Positions 21,252 to 33,567 of a DNA stretch of 64,000 nucleotides are shown here, piece by piece. The notes beneath the pieces are model-generated. The model ran no database searches, was not told the DNA's origin, and was given only the letters and a program-made list of their open reading frames with translations. The stretch lies in contig SWDT01000016.1 of NCBI GenBank assembly GCA_009193035.1, positions 1 to 64,000 of the forward strand. Reading direction: 5' to 3'. The position numbers and the translations under genes were made by a program. This DNA comes from Halicephalobus mephisto (Eukaryota; Nematoda; Chromadorea; Rhabditida; Panagrolaimidae). Each line of letters begins with the position of its first letter. The first letter of the stretch is position 1.

Positions 21252-24200
21252 CTATAGATTCTTCAGTTGCTCAATCAACGTCTTGGTGTCAGGAACATCT
21301 TCGTTTTCATCAGGCGAATCCTGCTTGGAAGGAATGGGGATAGGACCTTCCTGACCAACCAGAAAAGTGGGTTTCCCCACTCGCCGAATTCGACATCCAA
21401 CAAGATCCCTCTCTCTATCTGGGGCAGATTTCGGGACTTTCTCCTTCTTTTCAAACTTGCGAGCTTTGCTTGAGCGACCAGAAGGGCTAGTAGTGTGATG
21501 AGGTGTCTTGACACGGTAAATTCCCATTTCAATATTCTTCAAAAAGTCTTCAGCCATGTCCGCAATAACCGTATTCTGTTCAGAACTATTTCCAGCATTG
21601 AAGTGCAAAGTTTGCAACGGCTTTCTCGGTGAAGCAGCTTTTATTCTCTTGGTTTGGACTGCCTCTGTTTTCTTAATATCCTTCACAATTGTTTCATAAG
21701 AAGTCAAGAACGACACAATGTCATTGAACATTTCCTTCATATTGTAATTGATTTTCTGAGTAGCAAAGTATTCCTGAAGCTCAGCCCACATCTTGTCAAC
21801 AGATTCACGCATCTGAAAATAAACAATCTTAGATTGAAAAAATAAACAAAACAAACAGATTCAATTAGCTCAATATCCGCTTTCATAGTAGGGATAAAGG
21901 ATGTCATCACTTCTTTGAATTTGTCACGACTTCCTTGAGTCTGATAAGCCGTGATGTAATTCTCAGTAGTCTTTGATTCTTTGGTCAAAATATTGAGCGA
22001 GTTCTTAGCAGCTTCCAAGTCAATCTTTTGAGCTTGGGAAACATAAAAGACTTGAGAAGGCAGATGTTCTCCATCGAAGACATCCACCATCAACTCGGTC
22101 AGTGTTTGAAGTAGGTTGCAAGATGGATAAGTACCTTTCACATCAGCAAGTCTCGTCAAAAGTGCTAGACGAAAACCATAAACATCTACTGATGTAGTCT
22201 TACGATTCATGTAATTTCCAACAAACAAGACCAAATTGAGGAAAGTTCTCAAGCATTCAGAACTGGTCAATTCTCCAAGTGCTGATTTTACGGTGGAAAA
22301 GTCCCGCTTAATAGTAGCCACGCGTTCATTCCAGCTTTGCTTTAATATGATAGCACGAATCCTTGGGAAAATCCCCTTAAAACTGGCAAATGCGGCCAAG
22401 TAACGTTCTGCCTCAATCAAGGAGTCTAGACTTCCCGAGAATTCAGCCAATTCTTTCATTACAGTTTCATCTGGCAGGACAGATAGAATCCTTTCAAGAC
22501 AAGAAGCCGTCAAAATCTTCTCATCCACATTCATCAAAGCTTCAATCCACTGTTCACTTGTAATCTTGAAGGAAGCAAAAACAATCTCCGCATTCCTCAG
22601 GATCTTCCCATCCTTGACAATAAGAGGATCGTTTCCTTTCTTAACAGTGCTAGAAATAGACATGCAAGAGGAACTCGGGCACACACTGACATTGTTGGCG
22701 GCAAAATTCGTGTCAATCTTTTTCAAAACAGCAGGACGATTGACTTCTGCTTCATCGATAGTAGCCCAGAGAGATTTTTCACCGATTTGTACAGCAGGAA
22801 TCTGTAATTAAAACATGATTTTTTGATGTGAAAAAAAACTCACCGTCATGTTACCCCAATGAAGCTTTTTCAGTTGAACTTTAGAAGAGAGTTTAGTCTT
22901 TTCCTTCAAATAAGCTGGACGAACAGGAGCCAACGGTGGTGGAGGAGCACTTTTCCCAAAAAGTCCAGGTGGAGGAGGAGGGGGTGGTGGACCTCCTTTG
23001 CCCAACATCGGAGGCGGACCTGGAGGTGGTGGTGGGCCTCCTTTACCCAACACCGGAGGAGGACCTGGAGGAGGTGGCGGGCCTCCCTTCACTGGAGCCA
23101 ACATTGGAGGTGGAGGGCCACCTGTTACTGGAGGAATGTCCGATTTCACACTGGAAACTGGAGCAACTGGCAAATTACATGAGGTCATTGGTGGCATTGG
23201 AACTTCCTTTGGATCAGCAATATGAGCACGAAGTTTTTTCGTTTCTTCCATGTATTCTGCTATTTTCTGTTGATACTGAGTACATCTAGTAGCAGCCTCT
23301 TCCTTGGCACTATTGGCTTCTCTCAATTTATGGAGCAAGTTCTTGACGAAACTGTCATTTTCGGACTCAGCAATTGCTTCATCAGCCAAAAGTCCGTACT
23401 TTAGTCGATGAGGGAAACCGTTGTCTTCATGCGAACCAAAGAGGCACTGACGGAGAACATGCTCAGCATAGAAAAAGTAAAGTTGTCGAGAATTGTGATT
23501 ATCACAAACAAGTGAAAGAGTCTGCAAAATCCCAAGAATATCGCTCTGGTACTTCTCCAACGAAGCGATACAGTTCTCCCAAGTAGAAATATCAGGTTTC
23601 TTATTTTCAAATGCTTGGAGAAGTTTCTCGTTGTCTTCTGCTTCGAGTGCTTGGAACTTTTGCCAGGGAATAGCCAAATTTTGATACGAGGATGCCAGCT
23701 CTTCCAGGATCTAAAGTCAGAGAAAGGAATCGGAAGCAAAAGGAGCTAACTTACCGGCACACAAGATCCAAATTCAAGGCGGTAAAATTCATTTCTCAAG
23801 AGAATCCGTTCTTGCCAGTCATGGGGACCTTCTTGAACGTTCGAGAGCACGGCCATGATGAACTGCATCGACACTAGTACCAATACCTTGGACTCGCTCT
23901 TGAGACAGTCAACGATGCATTGAAACCTCGGACGACCTTGCACCACAGCAGCCTTATCAAATGCATCCAAGATGCCGTTGGTCATGTCTTCCCCAGTGTA
24001 CATAGTGATGAAAGTCAATAAGCGAATAATTTCTATTTTAGCACGATCAAACTCCGCGGCATACTTCTTCTGATGACAGGCATTCAAGAACCACAGTAAC
24101 TTGACCAAGATGTATCCGGCTGGTTGCGTGACCATCTCATCCAAGCTCTGGTGTGTGGTGGCGATGGAATGAAGACAAGTAGCGCACCTTTTGATAACTT

Positions 24201-25043
24201 GAAGGCAATGGAGGACTTCGGCTTTCTTCTTCCTCTCAATCTGGAGACGATCAAGAACGTTCATTATCCTTTCGATGACATGGCAAAGACTGGTGACTTC
24301 TCGCTGTTGGATACACTAAAAAGAGAAATTCGATGAAAACCAAGTAAGCCACAACATACTAGCTCAATATTCTTCACCGAACAGGACCTCAAAATATTGC
24401 GAATTTCGTCGAGGGGCAGAAGCAAGTCGGGAATGGATGAGCGTCCTTCTAGATAGTCACGAAGGACGTCCCAATGCTTTTTCATCTCGAACGTGTCCAC
24501 GTTACGATCAGGGTCCATCATGGTTTGACTGTAATTCTGGACCATCTGAATTTTACACTCTCTTCCTATGTTCAGAAGCATATTTGCATCGACCTTCGTG
24601 TCCGCCTAAATTTGAATTATAAATATCGAGAAAGATCGAGAAGAAAAATTAGGATAAAATTCAAATCTCTTCTTATCGGATCTTCCTGAGTGCGTGCAGT
24701 GCAGGAACAAATTCAAGGCCCAAAAGTGATAAGCATTAAACTAACGCAGAGGTTCAATGTTAGTATTGAGGACGCATTAACAACTAATGTCCATATATAG
24801 AAATACAACATACCGCAACTTTTTTGACCATCTCGTTGAGATCTCGGTCTGGCAACTCCTCGAAATTGATAACCTGCATACTCTGATCTTTCTGGTTCTT
24901 GGCACTAGTGTCTTTCTGATTTTTGGAAATAGAATCATCCTGGGCTTTAGGAGCGGAATCCTTCTGAAACGGACCTCATATCATAGCTATATAACAAGGA
25001 TACAGAGACATACCTTCCGACCAGTGCCGAAAAAATTCACCAT
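21252..25043 (-). CDS. Diaphanous-related formin (GBD/FH3, FH1, FH2)
   Basis: A 1119-residue actin nucleator and elongator. Exons: 25043-25014, 24963-24814, 24605-24360, 24315-23755, 23710-22844, 22801-21857, 21812-21252; all phase 0. Residues about 80-420 form the armadillo-like GBD/FH3 regulatory region. Residues about 510-600 are the FH1 domain, with several poly-proline tracts (GGPPPPPGPPPVLGKGG-type, repeated) that recruit profilin-actin. The FH2 domain spans about 600-1000 and includes LKKLHWGNM near the lasso and the conserved core VLFVGNYMN. A basic, Ser-rich tail may hold the autoinhibitory element, but I see no clear DAD motif. Worm formins include cyk-1, daam-1, frl-1, fhod-1, exc-6 and inft-2; I cannot pick the ortholog from sequence alone. 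The first exon codes only ten residues. Confidence 0.9.
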
Positions 25044-26251
25044 GATAGATAATTGAAGGGCCCACAGGCCAGAACAAGGGGAGGATTACTAAAACTAAAA
25101 GTAGATGATCGATTTAGCGAGAAACACGTGACGCGATCATGAACCCGGAACCAACGGTCAGGCCGCGCGGCATTTTTAAACGCCCGCCAGAATTTGGTGA
25201 AACGCGACGAGCGTCAACTGGCGTTTGGCAACAGTTTTGAATTTGAAAGAATCACGGAAATCCGTCGATATCTTATCAACGAAGGAACTTTGTTATTAAA
25301 CTATGTTATATCAAGATAAGCCAAAGGGTTAAAAAAATGTTTATAATATCAAATTTCAATGAAACTCATAGAATCACACCAGTAGCAGATGGTCGATTTT
25401 GACGAATTTCTTGATCGTAGATATCTCAAGCACATCTGCTGAGTGTCAATTCGCTTCTGGGTGTAATACTTTTTGGCTATCAGCAATCTCTTTCCAAATC
25501 GATCGATGGAAAGATTAAGATCGCCCGATTTACAAACGCCGACGATTTCAAATTCGAACTTTTCTCGAGACACCATATCATTCTAAGTTTGTTGACAAAC
25601 CACCCAAATCAATAGTTTTTCAACAAACAAGGCATTTCGCAATCAGTTAAGTAATTAAATTCAAAAATCGTAAAGTAAAAATATTTTTTCCGAGATTATT
25701 GTTACATCCATAGATGATTGAATTTGATCTACTTTTTATTTTTACTTGTGGACGCTTGTTTTGGAATCTGGATTAGGTTAAAGCGCTAAGGGACTTGGGG
25801 TGGTCTGAAAATAAAGATCTATCTAGAATTGAAGTTCCCAGAAGAACTAGAATCTAGAAGGAACGAGGAAACATGTCAACTGTAAACGTTTCGTTTACAT
25901 TCACATTATGGTCCTGAATCTATCTTTTAAAAACGAGTTTCCTTCTAACCAATGTAATTGTATTAATGTTTTCAGGTCTAAGTTCACCTTTCACCCTACA
26001 GAATTTTGTACTTAACTTTTTAAAAAGGAATGTAATACGGACTACAGTAGAAAAACTACCGTAATTCTCGCTTCGACTCAACTACAGAAACATTAAATAT
26101 AAAACTATTTTTAAGTTTTTTTAAGAATTCTCCAAAACAAGTGGGGAAAACATCTCCAGCAATCTAGACATAACCACACTGTTTATGAAATCATTCGGAA
26201 AATATTGACGATTGGGATTTACGAAACTGATTTGTGATTTTGTATCAGTTT
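25044..26251. other. Spacer between the formin and nuclear receptor genes
   Basis: The 25080-25260 part, next to the formin start, is GC-richer and probably its promoter. Apart from the small open frame at 25349-25576 nothing else is supported. Confidence 0.45.
25349..25576 (-). CDS. Possible small protein, 75 residues
   Basis: An ATG-initiated frame of 75 codons (starts MVSREKFEFEIVGVCK) in a locally less AT-rich patch. Composition is balanced and basic, with no signal peptide, membrane segment or domain I recognise. It could be a real short gene, a first exon of something larger, or chance. Confidence 0.25.
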   Translation of the reverse strand: MVSREKFEFEIVGVCKSGDLNLSIDRFGKRLLIAKKYYTQKRIDTQQMCLRYLRSRNSSKSTICYWCDSMSFIEI

Positions 26252-28634
26252 TTAGAAAGCATGGGGAAGCATTTCCTTTTCAAAGTCATTAGAAGTACCT
26301 CCAAAAAGGTTACAGAATCCTTCTTGAACCTTAAATTCTTCCAACAGACTGAATCCAATGGGAATCAAAGAGGATATCTTTGTGAACCTGATCCCGACTT
26401 CCTCCATAGTTGTGCACCTTGAGTATATGAGGAAATACAACTCATCAAAAAGAGCAGCTTTTGTTTCCCGTATTAGTTCCACTTCGGCTTCTGAAGCATT
26501 CGTCAGGTATTGGTCGTTCCAGAAGCAGACCCCGAAGAGCGCCGCGAATTCTTCTTCACTGAGGTTTAATTGGTGAAGAGGGACGAAGAAAAGCTGTTTG
26601 GATCTTATGATGCAGTTCTTGAATCCCTCGGTAAGGAAGGGGGGCACTACTTCGGTTTCGGGAATTTTGAAGAAAGAATAAAAATTATCCGAGCCGGTGT
26701 AATGGGTGAGGGTCATCATTATCCTAAAAATAAAGACATTTATTAGGATAGATAAATTTGGTGATTTTCGTGTTGAGAGGAAATAAACCTTGAATTCTTT
26801 ATTGTTTTCGTTTCGAAATCAGCGATTTGGTGAATTTCCCACTTTTTAGAACTAGTTGAACTTCGTGTAAAATTTCCGTCAAGAAGAAAATTTAAATTAT
26901 ATTTTAATACGGAAATTTCCATTGATTTTTGTTTCAGAACTTGTTTAATTTACCTTAATTTTCTGTAAATTACAGTTTTCAATGAACAACCCACCTATAG
27001 TCATCTTTGTCTGGGAAATTCTTCATTGACAGCACTGCAATGTCCATAGCAGAGAAAATTGGGAAGTACTGTTTGATCATCTCGTCGAGAGTATCGTTAG
27101 AAAGTTTTTTTGAAGGCAAGAAATAAGACCTTACGATTTGGGAAAGGAAAGCCCAGTTATCCGGTCTCAAAAACGTGTGCTCTGGATACGTTGCCAATGT
27201 CAATGTCTGGAAAATAAATATAGTTAAATAAAACCATCTTAAGAAGATATAAAAAGTTATTGAAATCCAATGAATACGAAATTTTTTTTTGTTAATTTTG
27301 GTATTTTTAATTTCGAAAAACACTGCAAAATTAAATCTTAGTTTCCCTAAGCATAAGGAATTTTTATATTTTTTGAAACAAATGAATTTTGAAACAGAAC
27401 ACCGAGATTCAGAATCTAGTTTTATGATATGATAACAAACTTAAAATGTTGAATATCTGTTAAAAGTTGCTTTTTTAATATGGAATAAAAGACTAAGCTC
27501 ATACGAACCTTAAACAAGGAGAATTACAACTACCCATACAGTATTCTATGGCTTAGACCTACTTTTCGTGTTTTCAAGGATATTATATAAATATAAGGTT
27601 AAAAATCAGGAAACCTACGTTTCTCTCGCTATACGTCATCTGAGCAGCTTTTTGGAGTGATTTGTAGCTTTTGTAACCTTTACAGTATTCTGTCAGCAGA
27701 GGAGTAGAGGATTCAAAACTGAGCAATCCTAAGTCCTTGTAGAATTTGTAATGCGATCCGGTATCAGAAAAGCTTCCTTGCGAAGACCCTGAAGTGGATT
27801 CAGGAGAGCAAGAAGTCCCTGGGGAACTCAACGATGAGGAGTTCTTCGGTTCGCTTCTATTTTGGAAAATTTTAGGTCCTAATTGATCTCGATTCCTTTG
27901 GACATCTGGAAATTGAATAATTACAGTAGGAAGGTAAGACTGAGGACCTTACATCGCGGGTCCATCCCGACTTCTCTGCACTTGACCAACCTGCATCCCT
28001 TGCAGTCCGCCTTGGCTTCCTTCCCGACGGCACAGTCGTTATTTTTCCTGCAGGTAAACTCTAAATTGAATACAGTAGCTCTTCTGAAAAAAGCAGCACA
28101 AGCTCTGAAAATGGAAATTAGGTGGTTTAGGACGCATCAGACGAGGTAATAAAGTAATAATTAGGCAATTTAAAATTTTTAGAGGTTTTTCCAAATCATT
28201 ATCAGAAGGAAGTTGAATAGTCCCTGAAAAAATGGTTTTTGGAATTTTCGACATTATTCAAGAAAAGATTCAAAAATGGGTAGTATTTTGAGAATTTGAA
28301 TTTGGTTTTTTGAACATTATCCAAAATGATCATGGATAGTATCTAGGAAATGCAGAAGTTGTTATTTTTTGGATACTATCTGAATTTGCAGTGACAGAGA
28401 AACCATATTAAAAATGGGAATAACTCAGTAGATTTTTTAAAACTTTGAATAATCAATATTTCGCCGATCAAAAAATAGATTTCAATTGATTCAAACAATC
28501 GGTTTTTATGTGATTGTTTTTTAATTGTGACTTTGAAACATTTCTACTTACCTGCACGCAATAGCTCCAAAGTGTTTTCCAGTAGCAGCATCTCCACAGA
28601 TCTTACACGTTAAAAAAGCTTCAGAAGATTCCAT
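26252..28634 (-). CDS. Nuclear hormone receptor (worm supplementary NHR type)
   Basis: A 401-residue ligand-regulated transcription factor. Exons: 28634-28552, 28104-27953, 27905-27619, 27206-26995, 26723-26252, phases consistent. The DNA-binding domain (about residues 10-80) has both C4 zinc fingers: finger 1 CKICGDAATGKHFGAIACRAC and finger 2 CRKNND...CKGCRLVKC. The P-box reads CRACAAFFRR, as in many nematode HNF4-derived receptors and unlike CEGCKGFFRR of classical ones. The post-finger VQRNRDQLG is typical of NHRs. A Ser-rich hinge leads into a helical ligand-binding domain (about 180-401). It belongs to a lineage-expanded family, so I give no ortholog name. Confidence 0.92.
28332..28383. 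repeat. GGATAGTGTC hairpin repeat
   Basis: Arms ATGGATAGTATCTAGG and GGATACTATCTGAA in the first NHR intron. More degenerate related sequence lies just upstream (28220-28330). Confidence 0.6.
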
Positions 28635-31093
28635 TTGTCAGCAAAGTTAAAAATCAATGAATAACAGAGTCAATGTCGACGCTGAAAGAAAGGTGCACAC
28701 CAAACACAAGAACCAAATTAAACATGTGTCATTTTTGTGTCCTTTCATTCTTTTCTTGAACGCTGGGTTATCAACGTAGAGTATAGTCAGAACTAATTTG
28801 AGGAAGCATATTTCGACAGATATGTAAATGCACAAAAAATAAAAATCTATGATTGTGATTCAGAAAGCTTCATTTGTTTCAAATCAACAATATAACTATT
28901 AATTTTTTCATAGAAGAATTAAAAATGGTTTAATTCTTGAGAATGTTACCCATTTCAAGCTGATGGTAGAGTAATGGACAACAAATTAATCTCTGTAGTG
29001 TAGAATGAGTACTGAGAAGGTTAATTTCCACATTGACTCCGCAGATAATCTTCTGACTATCTTCGTACACCGATGTTTTTGAAACATACCACGTTATCAA
29101 GCTTCGATTTCCATGATTTTAACATGTTGAAAGACTCCAATAATATGTTCCACTTTAATATTTACTTCTACAGTCGGTATTAAAGATTCTATTGCAAGTG
29201 TTTTAAAAAAGACAAATTATTCTGAAAAAGTAAATAATTTTATTTTTGAACATTTAAACACAGGTTTATTGTCTTATATTTTCCTTACAACAATCGATCT
29301 CTGGCTATTGACAAGAAATCCTATCTCTGTGTTGGAAATCAAGATAATAAGTTTGAAGTTTCCATAAAAAACAAAAAATCAGAAGACAAAATTCACTGGA
29401 GCAATACTGTACACAAGAATTACGAGGAAAAATCTGGCAAAATATGGACATTTAATCAATTAATTTTAATTGAATATTTAAATTAAATGAAATCTATATA
29501 TATCGGTATATAGGTTTAGAGCTATGATAATGGTATAAACTATTATTTGAACTACATTTCGTAATAATAAAAGTTTCGGTAAAAGTACGTTATTTTCAGT
29601 TTCTTTGATGTTAACATTAATCTTGATTTCATCTACATGAAAATAATTTGGTCGTATTTTTGACGTTAATCAAGTTTTTGAATAATTTATTCTTTTCCAC
29701 AATGAAAGTCTTCTACCTTGGAGTTAAAAATTACCGAAAGGTTCTAAACGAATTGAAACATGTTTATTTTAGAAGACATCGAGGATGTAATCACTAATTC
29801 CGAAATAACTTCCTTGAATCTAAAGTGACTAATTCCTATGGGAATTCTATGATCTACTCTTGTGGCTTACTTGACTTATTTAAAAGGTTGAATATTGCTT
29901 AAGAGGAAATAAGCTATTGTCCCGATAAAGATTGTCAAGTACTTTTATCTCAACTTATACTGTTTATTCTCCTTTCTAAATATTTTGGTTTTGTTAACTT
30001 CCTCAAACCCATAGAAAGCTTTAATTTGCTCAAATTAATACCTCAAGTATTTTCAACAAGATTATGGCAACTCGTAAACTGGCATAAACTGAATTAAATT
30101 AAAATAATTGTCATCAGAAATTTCGTTCTTAATTTCTTGATATGAATTTCAAAAACTCAAAGAACATTGTATTTTCTACTTGAGCTTAGTTCTCTTGTGG
30201 ATTTCTTCGTATTTAAAATTTAGCCTGATTTGTGAATTTTCGTAAGCTAAAAATAGCCATCTTTATTTCAAAAATGAAAAAAGAAATCAGTGATGTAGGA
30301 TTTCCGAAGCTTAAATTTAATACAAAAAAATTCGGAAAAATCTTTAACAAAAATTGTTTTGCATTTAATTCATTATATTCCGAGTTGTAAGCTACCGTAA
30401 TCTGTTGAACATACTTCGAACAACTTGTATAGCACCAGAAGTGTATAGCAATCTTGAAATTCGCCTTGCTGTCGTTGAAAAACCTTTCCGAGTGCACGAC
30501 AATTCATGTCCTTATCACAAAAATTCTAATTTTATTATTCATCTCCATCTATCCCTTGATTTATACAGTATTAATATGACAATCACGTGAATCCCGGTAA
30601 TCCTTTTTAAAGAAAAGAGACCCAGTTGCTCAACCATCTGTTCAAGAATGGCACAATCTAAGAGGCCCCGAAATTGCTGCATCCGTTTTGAGTGGAAGAA
30701 AATGCGCAACAGCGGCGATCGGAAGACAAATTTCAACGACAGGCCGAGCCAAAGACGGGACACTCGCTGATTTGGCGGCGGGAACGCTTGTCTGCTCTTC
30801 GAGAGTGCGAATCAGGTGCATCTTTTCGTTCAATTATGACACCTCATGATTCCCGCTTACTGATAACCATCAATGGCCTCTTGATGGAAGTTAGTAGAGC
30901 AGTTGCTCTTTTTTCCCGGAAGTTGGAGATTTCAGTTCTTCCTTCAAAAGAAAAAGAATGGCTTTTACGGACATCCATTGTTTGTGGGAATATTTTTGAT
31001 TTCTTTTGCCTAAACGCTTCTTATCATTGAGGTGCCAGAGATCATTGATTCTCTTGTCTGAAGTGAAAGTGAATGTTTTTTCCGAAAGCATGG
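28635..31093. other. Long AT-rich spacer with one GC-rich block
   Basis: About 2.5 kb without a supportable gene between the divergent NHR (-) and F-box (+) genes, so both promoters lie here. At 30620-30830 the base composition rises sharply in GC, the only such block in the spacer; frames across it are short and unlike known proteins. Confidence 0.45.
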
Positions 31094-31270
31094 TTGAATA
31101 GTGTCCAGTAATAACGATTTTTGGACACTATTCGCCATTATTTTCATTCTTATTTTGGATAGTATGAGAAAAATCCTCAAATCTGAATTTTATGGACATT
31201 ATCCACTTTTTTATTTTTTTGGATAGTGTCCAAAGAATTCTAAAAATCGTTCATTTCAGTCACTATCCAA
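31094..31270. repeat. Tandem cluster of three GGATAGTGTC hairpins
   Basis: Three palindromes at about 31094-31133, 31155-31206 and 31219-31270, starting 61 and 64 bases apart. The last is the best formed: TTGGATAGTGTC opposite GTCACTATCCAA. The cluster ends about 90 bp before the F-box start codon. Confidence 0.75.
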
Positions 31271-31358
31271 AACTAATTTTGTTTCCCTTTCAAATATACT
31301 TATCGAGTTCTCTTAACCCCAATTAACTGGTGAATTTCGTTTTTCAGTCATCTGCAGA

Positions 31359-32678
31359 ATGACTAGCTTGCTTCATCTCCCTGACGACGTGTTCGCAGAT
31401 ATCTGTAAGCATCTTCCATCCGTCGAAGATGTTCTTGCTCTCCAAACCAGTCACCCAATTCTCTGTCGGGGGATAAACAGGGTTTTCTGGGGCTCCCCCA
31501 AGGGACTCTCAGTAGGAGCTGATAACTCAACAGTGCTCATTATCGATGATTCTTGCAAACTGAGGATTCAGAATCCGAGTAAAGAGAAAATGATAGCCAT
31601 ACTTTCCAAGACCAGGAATCTGAAGGAAGTCTATTTGAGCAGAGATGACCAGAAGATCAGCAACGGAACTGTCGAGAAAATGCTTTATTTTATTCAAGGA
31701 CAAGGTGAGGTTTTAATGGACAAAAATACCTTAGTCAAGTAGATAATTTAAAAGAAAAGAATCCATTCGAAACTGGAGAAATTTCGAATTTTTGAGTTTG
31801 AAACTTGATTTTATAAAACTTTTGAAATTAAATTTTTTAAAGTATAAACTTATTCCAACATTTTTTACAGATGTTTTTAAGTAGAATTTCTTTTTGATTT
31901 TATTTTTCCCGTTTATTTTTGATCAATAACTAGTTTACCACTGATGTTTTAGCCTCCATCAAACTCCAAAAGATAGTCGCTATGTACAATCGACCAGAGC
32001 TCTTCTGTCGAGGTGATAAGACCGCTTGGCCGAGCAAGAAGATCCATTACGTAAGAACCAAACACGTGACTCTTTACGAAGTCGGATTTTTAGCAACTTT
32101 GTGACCTCATAAAATCCAGCGGAAAGTCCCTATTATTTTTCGGACTGGGAATCGACAACAAGGATGACTTCGTTTCCATCTACAGGCCTTCTCTGGATGA
32201 GCCGAGGATTCAGATAGAATACAACCACGAATCCACATGGGACTCGAGATTGAACGTCTTTTATCCATTGCTGAGTTCATTTGCCACCGCTTGTCCTGTA
32301 ACGAAAGTCCTGAATGTTCACTTGAGAACGACACCTTCTCTGGCCCACATCCTGCTGGATCACTGTGTCCTTTCCTGTGCCTCTGCTCACAGGTCCAACA
32401 AACTGGAGCACATTTCTGCCAGAATCACCTTGAAGGACGGGAAATTCGATCCGGATTTACTGTGCTTTGAGAACTTCCAGAACGTCCGGAACTTGAAGAC
32501 AATGGTCTGGAGCTTCGACATGCAGATCCCAGAAGACAAGATAGAAAAAATCTGCAGGCCAATTGGACCCTGTCCCTATGACATCTTCGTCGATACCCCG
32601 AAGTTGAAAAAGACCTATCTAGGAATCCATTCCCAGGAGAAAATTCCAAAATCACCTCTTCTCAGGTGTATTTCGTAA
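31359..32678 (+). CDS. F-box protein
   Basis: A 342-residue protein from three exons: 31359-31704, 31953-32050, 32094-32678. The N-terminal F-box (about residues 5-45, LLHLPDDVFADICKHLPSVEDVLAL) binds SKP-1 and would make it a substrate receptor of an SCF ubiquitin ligase. The rest is a nematode-type C-terminal region with no named domain that I can read, presumably the substrate-binding part. The second intron is only 43 nt (GTAAGA...TTTTTAG). Worm genomes carry hundreds of fast-evolving F-box genes, so an ortholog cannot be named. Confidence 0.85.
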
Positions 32679-33567
32679 TACGCAGCTAGGTTGTGTACTA
32701 CAGTATCCCAGAACCTTCATTTTTGTTAATAATGTTAATATATTACTGTATCTGCAGAATGTTACAGATATTTCGACAGATTACGGTAGTTTGTAACTTA
32801 AGGTATGATTAGGTAAATTCAAAACGATTTTCTTCGAGGATTTTAGGCTTAAACTTTTTTGTGCTAAATTTAAATTCAAAAAAATTTATGTTTCAGCTTT
32901 GATTTTATCACTGAGGTAAAAATAATCATTTTAGCTTATGAAAATTTACAAATCAGATTAAGTTTGAACAAGGGAAAAAATTCATAAAATGTATAAAATG
33001 TATAAAGTACAAAACAGTATTTTTAAGTTTTTAAAGTTCATATAAAAATTTTGAAGAATCTAAAATCCTTGATGAAAATTACCTTCAATTTAGTCCACTA
33101 CTTTGAAATACAAATTACCGTAATTTGTTGAAGATATTTGAAATGTTGTGTTATAATTGTAGTCTCATCTCTTGTCATTTTTATTGTTTTTTAGCAATCT
33201 TAAAATTGCAATATTTTTGTTCGAAAATCTCAGCTGCAATTTTCTGTCGAGTTACGTTAAATTTCAACTTTGGTCTTTTGCAACATCTGCATGAAATAAT
33301 AAAGCATACTGTGAAAGAAAAATTACGTTATTCTTGTCTGGAAAAAATTATTTTGGTTTAAAAACATGAATTCAACTTTGACTTGAATAATAGCAAAATT
33401 CGACGGAGGCAACGGAAATGCAATTTTGCGAAAAAGCAAGGACGGGGATTCGGCTACGTGATGTTTGAATTCTAATGTTGTCCAGTGCGATGAATAATAA
33501 CTTTTTTTGGAATATTTTTATTTTAATTTTTTTGGAGAAATTTGTAAGAGGTGATGGAGAATCAAGG
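32679..33567. other. Spacer before the ligand-gated channel gene
   Basis: Strongly AT-rich. It may hide the true first exon (signal peptide) of the channel gene, but I could not place it. A frame at 33125-33361 is Phe/Leu/Cys-rich noise-like sequence. Confidence 0.4.

Noticed and set aside
22998..23225. Gly/Pro-rich plus-strand frame (GGGPGGGGGPP type)
   Set aside because: It is the antisense shadow of the formin FH1 poly-proline region.
33125..33361. Candidate signal-peptide exon of the ligand-gated channel gene
   Set aside because: Hydrophobic and Cys/Phe-rich but without a donor in the right phase near conserved sequence.
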